A stretch of DNA of 64,000 bases from Cauispirillum nitrogeniifigens (GCF_049800675.1 NZ_JBLOOT010000006.1:124001-188000), one strand, 5' to 3'. Positions 16,513 to 25,546 are shown, counted from the first letter of the stretch. Numbers and translations are program-made. Notes: generated by a model from the sequence alone, not told the origin.

Positions 16513-18048
16513 GTGACCAGTCTCCTCCGCATCGCCGCCGCCGCCGTCCTGGCGGTCTCCGTGGCTTCCGCCTCCGCCATCGCGCAGGTGGCCGTGCCCG
16601 CCGGGTCGGTCGCCGCCGTCGACTTCACCGAGGGCCAGGCCGTCGCCCGCAGCCCTTCAGGGCAGGAACGGCCGCTCGCCAAGGGTGACGGCATCGCCCG
16701 TGGCGACAGCGTCATCACCGGCGCCGGCCGGGTACAGTTGCGCTTCCTCGACGAGGGCTACCTGTCGATCTATGCCAACACCGAGTTCCTCATCGAGGAC
16801 TACTTCTATGCCGGTCAGGCCGACGGCACCGAAAGCGCCGCCTTCCGTCTGGTTCACGGCGGTATCCGCGCGCTGACCGGGGCCATCGGCAAGGCCAACC
16901 GCGACAACTACTCCGTCACCACCAACATCGGCACCATCGGTATCCGCGGCACCGGCTACACCGCCTCCATGGGCGACGGCATGAGCGCCAGCGTGTCCGA
17001 GGGCGCCATCGCCCTGACCAACCGCGCCGGCGAGCTGCTGGTGCGGCCCGGCCAGACCGGCTTCATGTCCAGCGCCGATGCCCCGCCGGTGCTGGTGTCG
17101 CAGCGCCCCTACCTGCCGCCGACCCCGCCGGCCACCCGCCGCGCCCAGGACGACACCAATCCGCCCGGCGTGACCCGCTTCCGCCCCGCCGATCAGCGCA
17201 CGCCCGACGGCGGCCTGCCGATCATTCCGCACGAGGGCGACGACGGCCACGGCGGCCCTGGCGGCCACACCTTCGAGGGAGAGACGCGCGAGGGCTGGAA
17301 CGTGTCCTACGGCGTGCAGACCAATGACGTCCGCGACAGCTCGCTCGTCTACCTCGACGATGGCGTGGTCAACTCCTGGCAGTGGGACGCCGGTGGCGGC
17401 ATGGGGCGCGGCTACAAGGACGTTGCCGACCAGGGCGGCGACTCGGTCATCGCCTGGAGCCGCTGGACCGAAGGCCGCATGGAGTATCTGTCGGGCGACG
17501 ACGGCTGGCACGAGTACCCGGAAAGCTATGACACCATCCACGCCCATCTCGTCGCCGGTGCCCCGGCGACCGAGGTTCCGGTCAGCGGCAGCGCCGACTA
17601 CGCCATGATGGGCGGCACCGGGCCGACCCTGTCGGTCGGCTCGGCCGATGCCGTCGGCACCCTGAACTCCGCGACCCTGCGGGTGGACTTCGCCAGCCAG
17701 CGCGTCGGCTTGGAGATGTCGACCAGCCAGGGCGCCACCGACTGGGGCGTGCAGACCCTCGGCGGCCTGGCCGGCACCGCCCACCATGGCATGCGCCTGA
17801 CCTCGCAGGGGGACAGCGGCCTGACGCCGAACCACTACTTCTACGGCAACAGCGGCGGTGGCGACGGCTCCCTGGTCATCAGCCGCAACGGCGCCGACTG
17901 CGGCGACTGCTACGGGGCCGTGCGCGGCTTCCTGGCCGGGGAAGGGGCGAGCCACGCCGGCCTGACCTACGTCCTCGGCAACACCAACGCCGCCATCTAC
18001 GGCAGCGAGGGGGCGGTGGTCGGCGCCGTCGGCTTCCAGCGGCGCTAG
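16513..18048 (+). CDS. Secreted FecR-domain protein with C-terminal TbpB-like region, probable cargo of the upstream barrel
   Basis: A 511-residue protein starting with GTG (GAGGG upstream). It has a Sec signal peptide (ASAIAQ|VAVP) but no lipobox. Residues about 35-195 form a FecR domain (GDSVITGAGRVQLRFLDEG, TIGIRGTGYTA). A Pro/Asp/Gly/His-rich linker follows (residues 200-255). The C-terminal 230 residues are beta-rich, with VPVSGSADY, a TLRVDFASQRV strand and a final VRGFLAGEGASHAGLTY, resembling the TbpB-type barrel of Slam-dependent cargo. Because the FecR domain is exported, it is unlikely to be a classical anti-sigma FecR. A strong terminator follows. Confidence 0.7.
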   Translation: MTSLLRIAAAAVLAVSVASASAIAQVAVPAGSVAAVDFTEGQAVARSPSGQERPLAKGDGIARGDSVITGAGRVQLRFLDEGYLSIYANTEFLIEDYFYAGQADGTESAAFRLVHGGIRALTGAIGKANRDNYSVTTNIGTIGIRGTGYTASMGDGMSASVSEGAIALTNRAGELLVRPGQTGFMSSADAPPVLVSQRPYLPPTPPATRRAQDDTNPPGVTRFRPADQRTPDGGLPIIPHEGDDGHGGPGGHTFEGETREGWNVSYGVQTNDVRDSSLVYLDDGVVNSWQWDAGGGMGRGYKDVADQGGDSVIAWSRWTEGRMEYLSGDDGWHEYPESYDTIHAHLVAGAPATEVPVSGSADYAMMGGTGPTLSVGSADAVGTLNSATLRVDFASQRVGLEMSTSQGATDWGVQTLGGLAGTAHHGMRLTSQGDSGLTPNHYFYGNSGGGDGSLVISRNGADCGDCYGAVRGFLAGEGASHAGLTYVLGNTNAAIYGSEGAVVGAVGFQRR

Positions 18049-18099
18049 GTACGGGGGCGAGAGTTCTTCTGTTCATCCTGAAGTGGCGGTAGCATGGAC

Positions 18100-18138
18100 G
18101 GCGCGGGGAAGGGGGCTTCCCCGCGCCGTTTTCTGTTT
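18100..18138 (+). terminator. Rho-independent terminator after the FecR-domain gene
   Basis: A 12-bp perfect stem (GGCGCGGGGAAG at 18100-18111, CTTCCCCGCGCC at 18116-18127) with a GGGG loop is followed by GTTTTCTGTTT. It lies only 14 bases before the SGNH hydrolase start, so part of the hydrolase leader overlaps it. Confidence 0.88.
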
Positions 18139-18152
18139 CAGGGGAGTGAACC

Positions 18153-19589
18153 ATGCCGCTGCCGCCTACCCTCATGACTCCGCCGCTGATGGCCATCGGC
18201 GACAGCCTGTACCAGGGCGTCGCCGCGCTGACCCACCGTGCCGACCTGTTCCAATGGAGCCCGCCGGCCCAGGTGGCCCGCGCGTTGGGCATCACCGACT
18301 TCGCCTGTGCCGACCCGGACCAGCCGATCCTGATCAACCTTCCCGACTGGCTGCACGCGCCGGTTTCGGTGTCGGGCATCAAGGCGCAGCTTGCCGCGCT
18401 GGGCCGGCACTGGCTGGGGCGGCCCGCGTCGCCGTCGGGGCGGGTATGCTTCGACAACCTGGCGGTCAGCGGCGACACCATCGCCGACGTGCTGGACGCA
18501 ACCGCCGGCGGCACCGCCGCGACCATCGCCCAGGCACTGAAGGCCGGCGGCGACAGCCCCTTCACCAGCACCGCCGTCGGTACCCTGCTGCTGGCCTTCG
18601 TCCGCCGCTTCACGCTCAACCCGTCGGGGGCGGCGGAGTTCGAGGGCATGACCCAGATGGACTGGGTGCGGCTGCGTCAGCCCCGGCGCCTGCTGGTCAA
18701 CATCGGCAGCAACGACGGCCTGTACCGCATGTGCTTCAACGCCGACGCCGGCGTGCGCATGGACACCACGCGCATCGACGACCTGGTCGCCGCCCTGGCC
18801 GCCCTGCCCGATGCGGTGGAGCACATCTATCTCAACACGCTGGCCTTGCCGCGCGCGGTGTGCAACCTGATGCCCATCCTCAGTCCCGAGCAGACGGCCC
18901 TGCGGCCGGACCTCAACCCGGACATGGACTTCGCCTTCTTCGCGCCGGGGCCGGAGGGCTACTATGACCTGTACGAAAACCGCATGGGCTTCACCTACGG
19001 CCGCCTCACCGGCGCCCAGGTCAAGGCCCTGGACGACGACGTGCGCGCCGCCAACGCCCTGTTCGCCGACGCGGTGAAGAGGCACGACCGCAAGGGGCGC
19101 ATCCATCTGGTCGACGTCACCAGTCTGCTTCTCGACTACGACACCAAGCACGTCCTGGAGTCCCAGGGCGCCAAGGTGGTGGCCCTGAAGAACGGCCACC
19201 GCCTGACCAACCAGGGCTATCTGGTCGATCCGCTGGGCAACCATGCCGGCGGCGGCCTGTTCAGCCTGGACGGCATGCACCTCAGCCATCCCGGCTGCGC
19301 GCTGATGGCCGGGCGGGTGCTGGACACCATCCGTCAGGCCGAAGGGGTGGCCTTCACCGCCCCGGACATGGACGCCGCCGCCGCCGCCGATCCCACCCTG
19401 TCGGTACCCCTGCCGGCCTGGACCATCGCCCTGTGGCTGTGGCGCGACTACCGCAAGGCCAGCGCCGGTGCCGCCCCGCCCGAGCCGGTGGGCGCCGACG
19501 ACAGCCGGAACGCCAAGGCCGCCGTCCTGGGGCATGCGGCGCGGGTCTACTCCGGCGGCAAGATGCCGGCCGTGGCGCCGGCCCCGTAG
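18153..19589 (+). CDS. SGNH/GDSL-type hydrolase
   Basis: A 478-residue protein. The nucleophile motif AIGDSLYQG places Ser18 near the N-terminus. IGSNDG supplies the block III Asn, and LDGMHLSHPG near residues 373-376 supplies the Asp-x-x-His pair. These are the marks of SGNH esterases/lipases. No signal peptide or membrane segment is visible, and it is about twice the minimal SGNH length, with a middle region I do not recognise. The substrate is unknown. The ATG at 18153 follows AGGGGAG. The gene directly follows a terminator, so its promoter must overlap or lie upstream. Confidence 0.78.
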   Translation: MPLPPTLMTPPLMAIGDSLYQGVAALTHRADLFQWSPPAQVARALGITDFACADPDQPILINLPDWLHAPVSVSGIKAQLAALGRHWLGRPASPSGRVCFDNLAVSGDTIADVLDATAGGTAATIAQALKAGGDSPFTSTAVGTLLLAFVRRFTLNPSGAAEFEGMTQMDWVRLRQPRRLLVNIGSNDGLYRMCFNADAGVRMDTTRIDDLVAALAALPDAVEHIYLNTLALPRAVCNLMPILSPEQTALRPDLNPDMDFAFFAPGPEGYYDLYENRMGFTYGRLTGAQVKALDDDVRAANALFADAVKRHDRKGRIHLVDVTSLLLDYDTKHVLESQGAKVVALKNGHRLTNQGYLVDPLGNHAGGGLFSLDGMHLSHPGCALMAGRVLDTIRQAEGVAFTAPDMDAAAAADPTLSVPLPAWTIALWLWRDYRKASAGAAPPEPVGADDSRNAKAAVLGHAARVYSGGKMPAVAPAP

Positions 19590-19662
19590 CGAACTTTTCG
19601 CATTCCGCCCGTGCCGGCGTGCGGTAGCATGAGGATGTCGCAACGCCGCGCACGGGGGAACC

Positions 19663-20121
19663 ATGATCGCGCTCATCCTCAACGTCATCTGGGTCGTCCT
19701 GGGTGGCTTCGTGATGTTCCTGGCCTGGCTGCTGGCCGCCGCGCTCATGGTGCTGACCATCATCGGCATTCCCTGGGCGCGGGCGGCCTTCAACATCGCG
19801 CTCTATTCCCTGTGGCCGTTCGGGCGGGAGGCGGTGGACCGCTCGCTGCTGACCGGCCGCGACGACCTCGGCACCGGCGCCTTCGGCGCCCTGGGCAACG
19901 TCCTGTGGTTCGTGCTCGCCGGCTGGTGGCTGGCCCTGGGGCACGTCCTGGCCGCCATCGCCGTGGGGCTGACCATCATCGGCCTGCCGCTGGCCTGGGC
20001 GCACCTGAAGCTGGCGGGGGCGTCGCTGTTTCCGGTCGGCAAGGCCATCGTCGACAGCGACGTCGCCGCCGAACTGCGCCGCCGCCGCGCCGCCGGCATT
20101 GTCGATCGCCTCCCGCACTGA
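19663..20121 (+). CDS. YccF-family inner-membrane protein
   Basis: A 152-residue membrane protein with two paired hydrophobic blocks. The first contains LTIIGIPWARAAFNIALYSLWPFGRE and the second LTIIGLPLAWAHLKLAGASLFPVGK; the repeated TIIG(I/L)P segments are typical of the YccF domain. No function is established for the family. It follows the hydrolase by 73 bases and precedes oxyR. Confidence 0.85.
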   Translation: MIALILNVIWVVLGGFVMFLAWLLAAALMVLTIIGIPWARAAFNIALYSLWPFGREAVDRSLLTGRDDLGTGAFGALGNVLWFVLAGWWLALGHVLAAIAVGLTIIGLPLAWAHLKLAGASLFPVGKAIVDSDVAAELRRRRAAGIVDRLPH

Positions 20122-20194
20122 ACCCCGACCCGCTGTTCGGGGGCGGTTGATCGGTGGTAGGGTGGGTGGCCCACGAGTCTGATCGGCGGAAGCG

Positions 20195-21118
20195 ATGCGA
20201 GCCCTGCCCACCCTGCGCCAGCTCCGATACCTCGTCACCGTCGCCGAGACGCTGCATTTCGGCCAGGCGGCGGAGCGCTGCCACGTCACCCAGTCGACCC
20301 TGTCGGCCGGCATCGCCGACCTGGAGGATCTGCTGGGCGTCGTCCTGCTGGAGCGCAAGAGCCGCCGCAAGGTGTTGCTGACGCCCCTGGGCGACGATCT
20401 GGTGCGCCGCGCCCGCGCCATCCTGGCCGATGCCGAGGCCCTGGTCGATGCCGCCCAGGCCGGTGCCCATCCGCTGGCCGGCGAACTGCGCCTGGGAATC
20501 ATTCCGACCATCGGTCCCTATACCCTGCCGCGCGCCCTGCCGGCGGTGCGCCGGGCCTATCCCGACCTGCGCCTGTACCTGCGCGAGGAGCAGACCGCCC
20601 GCATTCTGGAGGACGTTCCTGCCGGGCGCCTGGACTGCGGCTTGCTGGCGCTGCCCTTCGACGTCGGCGACCTGGAGGTCATGCCGCTGTGGCGGGAGGA
20701 CGTGGTCGTCGCCCTGCCGCAGGGGCATCCGCTGGCGCACGGCCCCGGCCGGCTGAACGGCGAGGATCTGGCGCGCGTCGACCTCCTGCTGCTGGAAGAC
20801 GGCCACTGCCTGCGCGGCCACGCCTTGCAGGCCTGCCGCCTGGGCGGCCCGGAGGAGAACGAGGCGTTCCAGGCGACCAGCCTCAACACCCTGGTGCAGA
20901 TGGTCGCCAACGGCCTGGGCGTCACCCTGCTGCCGCGCTCGGCCGTGCCGGTGGAGGTGGCGGCGGGCTCCGGCGTGGCGGTGCGCGAGATCGAGGGCGC
21001 CGAGGCCGCCCGTACCGCCGCCCTGGTGTGGCGCCCCGGCTCGCCGCGCGCCCGCGACTTCCGCCTGCTGGGCGAGGTGCTGCGCGCCGCCGCGCCGCCG
21101 GGAACCGTCGCCGCCTGA
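20195..21118 (+). CDS. oxyR: OxyR, peroxide-sensing LysR-type regulator
   Basis: A 307-residue LysR protein. The N-terminal helix-turn-helix reads FGQAAERCHVTQSTLSAGI. The redox pair is recognisable: Cys205 in LLEDGHCLR and Cys214, nine residues later, matching Cys199/Cys208 of E. coli OxyR. MVANGLGVTLLP is the conserved C-terminal stretch. It activates peroxide defence genes when the two cysteines form a disulfide. The downstream GST gene, 42 bases away in the same orientation, may be co-transcribed. Confidence 0.9.
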   Translation: MRALPTLRQLRYLVTVAETLHFGQAAERCHVTQSTLSAGIADLEDLLGVVLLERKSRRKVLLTPLGDDLVRRARAILADAEALVDAAQAGAHPLAGELRLGIIPTIGPYTLPRALPAVRRAYPDLRLYLREEQTARILEDVPAGRLDCGLLALPFDVGDLEVMPLWREDVVVALPQGHPLAHGPGRLNGEDLARVDLLLLEDGHCLRGHALQACRLGGPEENEAFQATSLNTLVQMVANGLGVTLLPRSAVPVEVAAGSGVAVREIEGAEAARTAALVWRPGSPRARDFRLLGEVLRAAAPPGTVAA

Positions 21119-21160
21119 TCGTACCCCATTTCGTCTGACAAAAAGGGAGCCCCCTGTCCC

Positions 21161-21793
21161 ATGATCACGCTCTACACCGCCGGCACGCCCAACGGCCGCA
21201 AGGTCTCCATCATGCTGGAGGAGATCGGCCTGCCCTATCAGGTCAAGCGCATCGACATCGGCAAGGGCGACCAGTTCTCGCCGGAGTTCCTGGCGGTCAA
21301 TCCCAACAACAAGATCCCCGCCATCGTCGACAGCGACGGCCCCAATGGCGCGCCGCTGACCCTGTTCGAGTCAGGGGCCATCCTCATCTATCTGGCGGAC
21401 AAGACGGTCAGCCCGCTGCTGCCGGCCGAACCGCGCGCCCGCTACACCGTGATCCAGTGGCTGATGTTCCAGATGGGCGGTGTCGGCCCGATGCTCGGCC
21501 AGTGCCACCACTTCCGCCGCTTCGCGCCCGAGCAGGTGCCCTACGCCATCGAGCGCTACAGCAAGGAGACGGAGCGCCTGTACGGCGTCATGAACGGGCA
21601 GCTTGCCAAGCACGCGTTCCTGGCCGGCGATGCCTATTCCATCGCCGACATCGCCACCTTCCCGTGGATCGACCGCCACGAGTGGCAGGGCATCGACCTC
21701 GACGACTACCCCAACGTGGCGCGCTGGTACGACGCCCTGGCCGAGCGTCCGGCGGTGGCGCGCGGCATGGCCGTGCCGGCGGCCAAGGAGTAG
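21161..21793 (+). CDS. Glutathione S-transferase family protein (YfcG/Nu-class-like)
   Basis: A 210-residue GST. The thioredoxin-like N-terminal domain has TPNGRKVSIMLEE, the cis-Pro region NNKIPAIVD and the Glu-Ser motif LFESGAILIYLA. The all-helical C-terminal domain includes SIADIATFPW. The TPNG(R/K)K start matches YfcG/YghU-type enzymes with disulfide-reductase activity. It lies just downstream of oxyR, which fits a redox role. GGGAGCC precedes the ATG. Confidence 0.87.
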   Translation: MITLYTAGTPNGRKVSIMLEEIGLPYQVKRIDIGKGDQFSPEFLAVNPNNKIPAIVDSDGPNGAPLTLFESGAILIYLADKTVSPLLPAEPRARYTVIQWLMFQMGGVGPMLGQCHHFRRFAPEQVPYAIERYSKETERLYGVMNGQLAKHAFLAGDAYSIADIATFPWIDRHEWQGIDLDDYPNVARWYDALAERPAVARGMAVPAAKE

Positions 21794-21798
21794 GGGCC

Positions 21799-22287
21799 AT
21801 GGCGTCGCACCTGGACAACGCCAGCGTCCGCCGCGTGCAGCAGGCCCTGCGCGACCTGGGCAGCGCGGCGGAGGTCATCGAGCTGGCCGACAGTGCCCGC
21901 ACCGCCCAGGACGCCGCCTCGGCGCTCGGCACGGAGCTGGGCAGCATCGTCAAATCGTTGGTGTTCCTGGTCGGCGACCGCCCGGTGATGGCCCTGGTCG
22001 CCGGCGACCGCCAGTGCGACGCCAAGGCCCTGCCGGCCGCGCTGGGCCTGGAGGGCAAGGTCAAGCGGGCCGACGCCGACGTGGTGCGGACGGCCACCGG
22101 CTTCGCCATCGGCGGGGTGGCGCCGGTCGGCCATCCGCAACCGCTGCCGCTGGTCATCGACGCCAGCCTGGGGCGGTTCCCCACCCTCTATGCCGCCGCC
22201 GGCCACCCGCACTGCGTCTTCGCCACCACCCTGGAGGAACTGCGGCGCATGACGCCGGGCGTGGTGGCCGAGGGGGTGTCGCACTAG
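21799..22287 (+). CDS. YbaK/EbsC-type aminoacyl-tRNA deacylase-like protein
   Basis: A 162-residue YbaK/ProX-domain protein. The family pattern is visible: KSLVFLVGDRPVMALVAGD in the middle, then ATGFAIGGVAPVGHP, which forms the GxxPxG-type active-site loop. These proteins hydrolyse mischarged tRNA such as Cys-tRNAPro. The ATG at 21799 is five bases past the GST stop; the frame is open upstream inside the GST gene without a better start. It ends two bases from the convergent EEP gene. Confidence 0.85.
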   Translation: MASHLDNASVRRVQQALRDLGSAAEVIELADSARTAQDAASALGTELGSIVKSLVFLVGDRPVMALVAGDRQCDAKALPAALGLEGKVKRADADVVRTATGFAIGGVAPVGHPQPLPLVIDASLGRFPTLYAAAGHPHCVFATTLEELRRMTPGVVAEGVSH

Positions 22288-22289
22288 CT

Positions 22290-23240
22290 TTAGCGCCGCG
22301 TCACCCGCAGGGTGGTGGTCAGGGGCGGGTGGTCGCTCAGCGGCTTGCCGTCGTGCTGGAAGTCGGGCGCCACGCCCGTCTTCTGCGCCGTGATGGTGGT
22401 CGCGGTGCCCGAGCGGATCAGGATGTGGTCGATCTGGCGGCCGCTCTGGGCGGTTTCCAGACGCTCCAGGCCCGTCGCGTCGAGGAACGAGGTCATGGCC
22501 TGGCGGTGGGTGCGGTTCTTCCAGTCCAGGTTGAAGTCGCCGCCGAAGACGACGGCGCGGCCGGCGCTGTGGCGCTTCATGAAGTCGGTGATGATGGACA
22601 ACTGCTTGACGCGGATGGACTGGTCCTTGTCGCCGCCCCCGGCTTCCAGGTGGGTGTTGTAGACGTCCACCTCGGTGCCGTTGGCCAGCCGCAGGCGCAC
22701 CATCAGCACGCCTTTCTCGGCGAAGCAGTCCTGCGCCGCCCCCAGGTATCCCTCGCACATGCCGAAGGCCTGGCGCTGTTCGGCCACGACGCGGCCGGCG
22801 GCCGGGTTGGCGATGAAGGTCAGGCCGGAGCCGAAGGGCTGCGCGGCGGTGGTCGCCAGGCTGGTCAGGGCGCCGGTCCAGCCGGACGCCGGCCCGCCGC
22901 CCAGCAGCGAGCCCAGCGGCGCCACGGGCACCTGCACGCCCTTGACCGACACCGACCCGCTGGGACCGTTGCCGCGCACGATGACGCTGTGCCGGGTATT
23001 GGCGTCCACGGCGGCCTGGTGGGAGAAGTCCTCCTGCAACAGGGTGATGTCGTAGGCGGCGGCCTTGCGGGCGATCACCGGAATGCGCTTTTCCGGTTCG
23101 TCCTTGGCGATCAGGCCGGGCAGGCCGTGGATGTTCAGGCTCAGCACCCGCAGCGTCGCGGCGTCGCTCTGGGCCAGGGCCGGCGGGGCCGCCAGAAGCG
23201 GGGCGAGGGCGAGGAGGGCGAGGAGGGAGCGGCGGTGCAT
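22290..23240 (-). CDS. Secreted endonuclease/exonuclease/phosphatase-fold hydrolase
   Basis: A 316-residue protein with a signal peptide (cleavage near PALAQ, residue 24). EEP-superfamily motifs occur in order: LSLNIHGLPG, LLQED (metal Glu), NTHLEAGGG, GGDFNLDW (catalytic Asp/Asn), QIDHILI and the final SDHPPL. The secreted location and NIHGLPG motif recall sphingomyelinase C-like or DNase-like enzymes; the substrate cannot be told. The ATG at 23240 was chosen because it opens the signal peptide. Confidence 0.83.
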   Translation of the reverse strand: MHRRSLLALLALAPLLAAPPALAQSDAATLRVLSLNIHGLPGLIAKDEPEKRIPVIARKAAAYDITLLQEDFSHQAAVDANTRHSVIVRGNGPSGSVSVKGVQVPVAPLGSLLGGGPASGWTGALTSLATTAAQPFGSGLTFIANPAAGRVVAEQRQAFGMCEGYLGAAQDCFAEKGVLMVRLRLANGTEVDVYNTHLEAGGGDKDQSIRVKQLSIITDFMKRHSAGRAVVFGGDFNLDWKNRTHRQAMTSFLDATGLERLETAQSGRQIDHILIRSGTATTITAQKTGVAPDFQHDGKPLSDHPPLTTTLRVTRR

Positions 23241-23332
23241 GCGGGGTTCCGATCTTCCGGCGTCCGATCTACTCCAGACGTTGTAGCCCGTGACGCGCCC
23301 GAGGGGAAGACCCCGAGTCGCCGCCCGGCGCG

Positions 23333-23800
23333 CTACCCGGCAAGGTCCTTGCGCATCAGGGCGGCTCCGGCCATGGCGCCGGGGCCGTCGATGCGGTCGA
23401 ACGTCTGCCAGCCCAGCGCCCGGTAGTGGTCCTCCGACTCCTGGGTCATCAGGTGCAGCCGGTCGATGCCCAGGCGCCGCGCCTCGGTCTCGGCGCGGGC
23501 GAACAGCAGGCTGCCCAGGCCATGCCCGCGCGCCGCCGGGGCGACGTAGAGCGAGGCCATCCACGGCGTGATCTCGGGCCGCAGCGGGCAGTCGCTGACC
23601 CACAGGCTGACCATCCCCGCCGCCGCCCCGGCGGCATCCACCGCCACCACCGTCAGCGGCAGGCCATCGGGCCGCGCCGCGGCGTACTCCGCCAGCGCCT
23701 GCTCCAGCGGGCCGCCCCATTCCCCCGCCTCCCAGGCGGCGCAGGCGGGCACCAGATGGGGATGGTCGCTCAGCATGCACAGGGTGAACGGCGGGATCAT
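23333..23800 (-). CDS. GNAT-family N-acetyltransferase
   Basis: A 155-residue protein with the acetyl-CoA binding pattern: SLYVAPAARGHGLGSLLFARAE (the R-x-x-G-x-G/A loop) and a following LHLMTQ strand; DHYRALGW completes the fold. The substrate is unknown. The ATG at 23800 is preferred because GGAGGAGG precedes it; an ATG seven codons upstream lacks a ribosome site. Confidence 0.85.
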   Translation of the reverse strand: MIPPFTLCMLSDHPHLVPACAAWEAGEWGGPLEQALAEYAAARPDGLPLTVVAVDAAGAAAGMVSLWVSDCPLRPEITPWMASLYVAPAARGHGLGSLLFARAETEARRLGIDRLHLMTQESEDHYRALGWQTFDRIDGPGAMAGAALMRKDLAG

Positions 23801-23975
23801 CTGCCTCCTCCGGGAGAACATCCTCTTTTAGAGGGCGGTGGTTGGGGGACCAGCGAGGGCATGGCGCGGTTTACGTGACGTGTCAACACGGTATGCCTGG
23901 TGGTCGATGGCAGCTCGGAGGCCGGTTCCGCCATCTCCGTTTGGCCTCCTCGGGCTCGCGTGGTGTGGGAGCCGT

Positions 23976-24001
23976 TGTGCCGCCGCGCCCCAGGCGGCAC
24001 A
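23976..24001 (+). promoter_or_regulatory. Leader hairpin before the SDR gene
   Basis: TGTGCCGCC (23976-23984) pairs perfectly with GGCGGCACA (23993-24001) about 42 bases before the SDR start. It lies in the 242-base divergent region between the GNAT and SDR genes. On the minus strand TTGACA (complement of 23881-23886) is a good -35 candidate for the GNAT gene, without a clear -10. Confidence 0.35.
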
Positions 24002-24042
24002 CTGCGCGGCCTGGGAGAGGGTTTGCGCAAGGGAGCACGGCG

Positions 24043-24798
24043 ATGTTTTCGCTTGAAGGCAAGGTGGCCCTGGTCACCGGCGGCGGGCAGGGCCTGGGGC
24101 TGGAGATCGTCCGCGGGCTGGCGGCGGCCGGGGCGCTGGTGCTGGTCAACGGCCGCGACGCCGGCAAGCTGGCCGCCGTGGTCGCGGCCGTCGCCGCCGG
24201 GGGCGGGCGGGCCGAGGCGCTGGCCTTCGATGTCGCCGACGAGGCCGCCCGCGCCGCCGCCTTTGCCGTGATCGAGGACCGCCATGGCCGGCTGGACATC
24301 CTGGTCAACAACGCCGCTCTGCGCGACCGGCGGGGGCTGATGGAGGTGGACCTGCCGGCGGTGCGTGCGGTGCTTGAGGTCGATCTGGTCGCCCCGCTTG
24401 CCCTGGCGCGGCTGGCGTCGCCTCTGATGGCGCGCGGCGGCGGCGGGCGGATCGTCAACATCACCTCCATCGCCGGGCCGATCTCGCGGGCCGGCGACCC
24501 CGTCTACACGGCGGCCAAGGGCGGCCTGGACGCCCTGACGCGGGCGCTGGCGGCCGACCTGGGTGGCATGGGGATCACCGTCAATGCCGTGGCGCCGGGC
24601 TTCTTCGCCACCGAGGCCAATGCCGCCATGGCCGCCGATCCGGCCATCGCCGACTGGCTGGCCCGGCGCACCAGCCTGGGCCGCTGGGGGCGGCCGCAGG
24701 AGATCGCCGGGGCAGTGGTGTTCCTGGCCTCCCCGGCGGCATCCTACATCACCGGCCACACCCTGGCGGTGGACGGCGGCTACCTCGCCCATTTCTAG
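24043..24798 (+). CDS. Short-chain dehydrogenase/reductase (gluconate 5-dehydrogenase-like)
   Basis: A 251-residue classical SDR. The cofactor motif VTGGGQGLG is at residues 12-20, followed by LVNNAA, the catalytic Ser in NITSIAG and the YxxxK motif YTAAK. The C-terminal ITGHTLAVDGGY is typical. The NGRD segment after the second beta-strand suggests NADP preference. Sequence style resembles gluconate 5-dehydrogenases, but the substrate cannot be assigned. The ATG at 24043 follows GGGAGC; the upstream open frame is unlikely to be coding. Confidence 0.87.
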   Translation: MFSLEGKVALVTGGGQGLGLEIVRGLAAAGALVLVNGRDAGKLAAVVAAVAAGGGRAEALAFDVADEAARAAAFAVIEDRHGRLDILVNNAALRDRRGLMEVDLPAVRAVLEVDLVAPLALARLASPLMARGGGGRIVNITSIAGPISRAGDPVYTAAKGGLDALTRALAADLGGMGITVNAVAPGFFATEANAAMAADPAIADWLARRTSLGRWGRPQEIAGAVVFLASPAASYITGHTLAVDGGYLAHF

Positions 24799-24802
24799 GG
24801 CA

Positions 24803-25546
24803 TCAGCCCTTGGCGGCGGCCTTCCGCTCGCGGGCGCGGCGCGTCAGCATGTTCAGCACCTCCACCAGCGCCGAGAAGGCCATGGCGGCGTACATGTAGC
24901 CCTTCGGCACGTGGGCGCCGAAGCCCTCGGCGATCAGGGTCATGCCGATCATCAGCAGGAAACCCAGGGCCAGCATGACGATGGTCGGGTTCTTGGCGAT
25001 GAAGTTGGCCAGCGGCGTCGCCGCCACCAGCATCACCGTCACGGCGACGACGACGGCGACGACCATGATCGGCACATGCTCGGTCATGCCGACGGCGGTG
25101 ATGATGCTGTCGACGGAGAACACCAGATCGAGCAGGAGGATCTGCACCACCGCCGCGCCCAGGCTGGGCAGGGCGCGGGCGGCGGCGTGCTCCTCGGGCG
25201 AGGGATCGACGTGGTGGTGGATCTCCTTGGTCGCCTTCCACACCAGGAACAGGCCGCCGACGATCAGGATGATGTCGCGCCACGATACCCCGTGATCGAA
25301 CAGGGTGAAGATCGGGTCGGTGAGCTGGACGATCCACGCCACCACGCTCAGCAGGGCCAGACGCAGGATGAGCGCGCCGCCGATGCCCAGGCGGCGGGCC
25401 TTCTCGCGCTGGTGTTCGGGCAGTTTGTTCGACAGAATGGAGATGAAGATCAGGTTGTCGATGCCCAGCACCACCTCCATCACGATGAGGGTGGCGAGCG
25501 CCACCCACGCGGTGGGATCGCTCAGCAGGCTCAGAAGGCTGTCCAA
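24803..25546 (-). CDS. TerC-family integral membrane protein
   Basis: About 247 residues. The TerC signature is clear: LIVMEVVLGIDNLIFISIL near the N-terminus and LLLDLVFSVDSIITAVGM in the middle, each placing acidic residues inside a membrane helix, with about seven membrane segments. Family members are linked to metal (Mn) export and tellurite resistance. A TTG start at 25546 is proposed because GGAGAG lies just upstream; the frame continues 25 codons further with weaker signals, so the start is uncertain. It converges on the SDR gene with a 4-base gap. Confidence 0.87.
   Translation of the reverse strand: MDSLLSLLSDPTAWVALATLIVMEVVLGIDNLIFISILSNKLPEHQREKARRLGIGGALILRLALLSVVAWIVQLTDPIFTLFDHGVSWRDIILIVGGLFLVWKATKEIHHHVDPSPEEHAAARALPSLGAAVVQILLLDLVFSVDSIITAVGMTEHVPIMVVAVVVAVTVMLVAATPLANFIAKNPTIVMLALGFLLMIGMTLIAEGFGAHVPKGYMYAAMAFSALVEVLNMLTRRARERKAAAKG

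Noticed and set aside
16513..17100. FecR-domain protein as the anti-sigma partner of the ECF sigma at 30127
   Set aside because: It has an N-terminal signal peptide rather than a cytoplasmic sigma-binding N-terminus and inner-membrane helix, and the genes are 12 kb apart.
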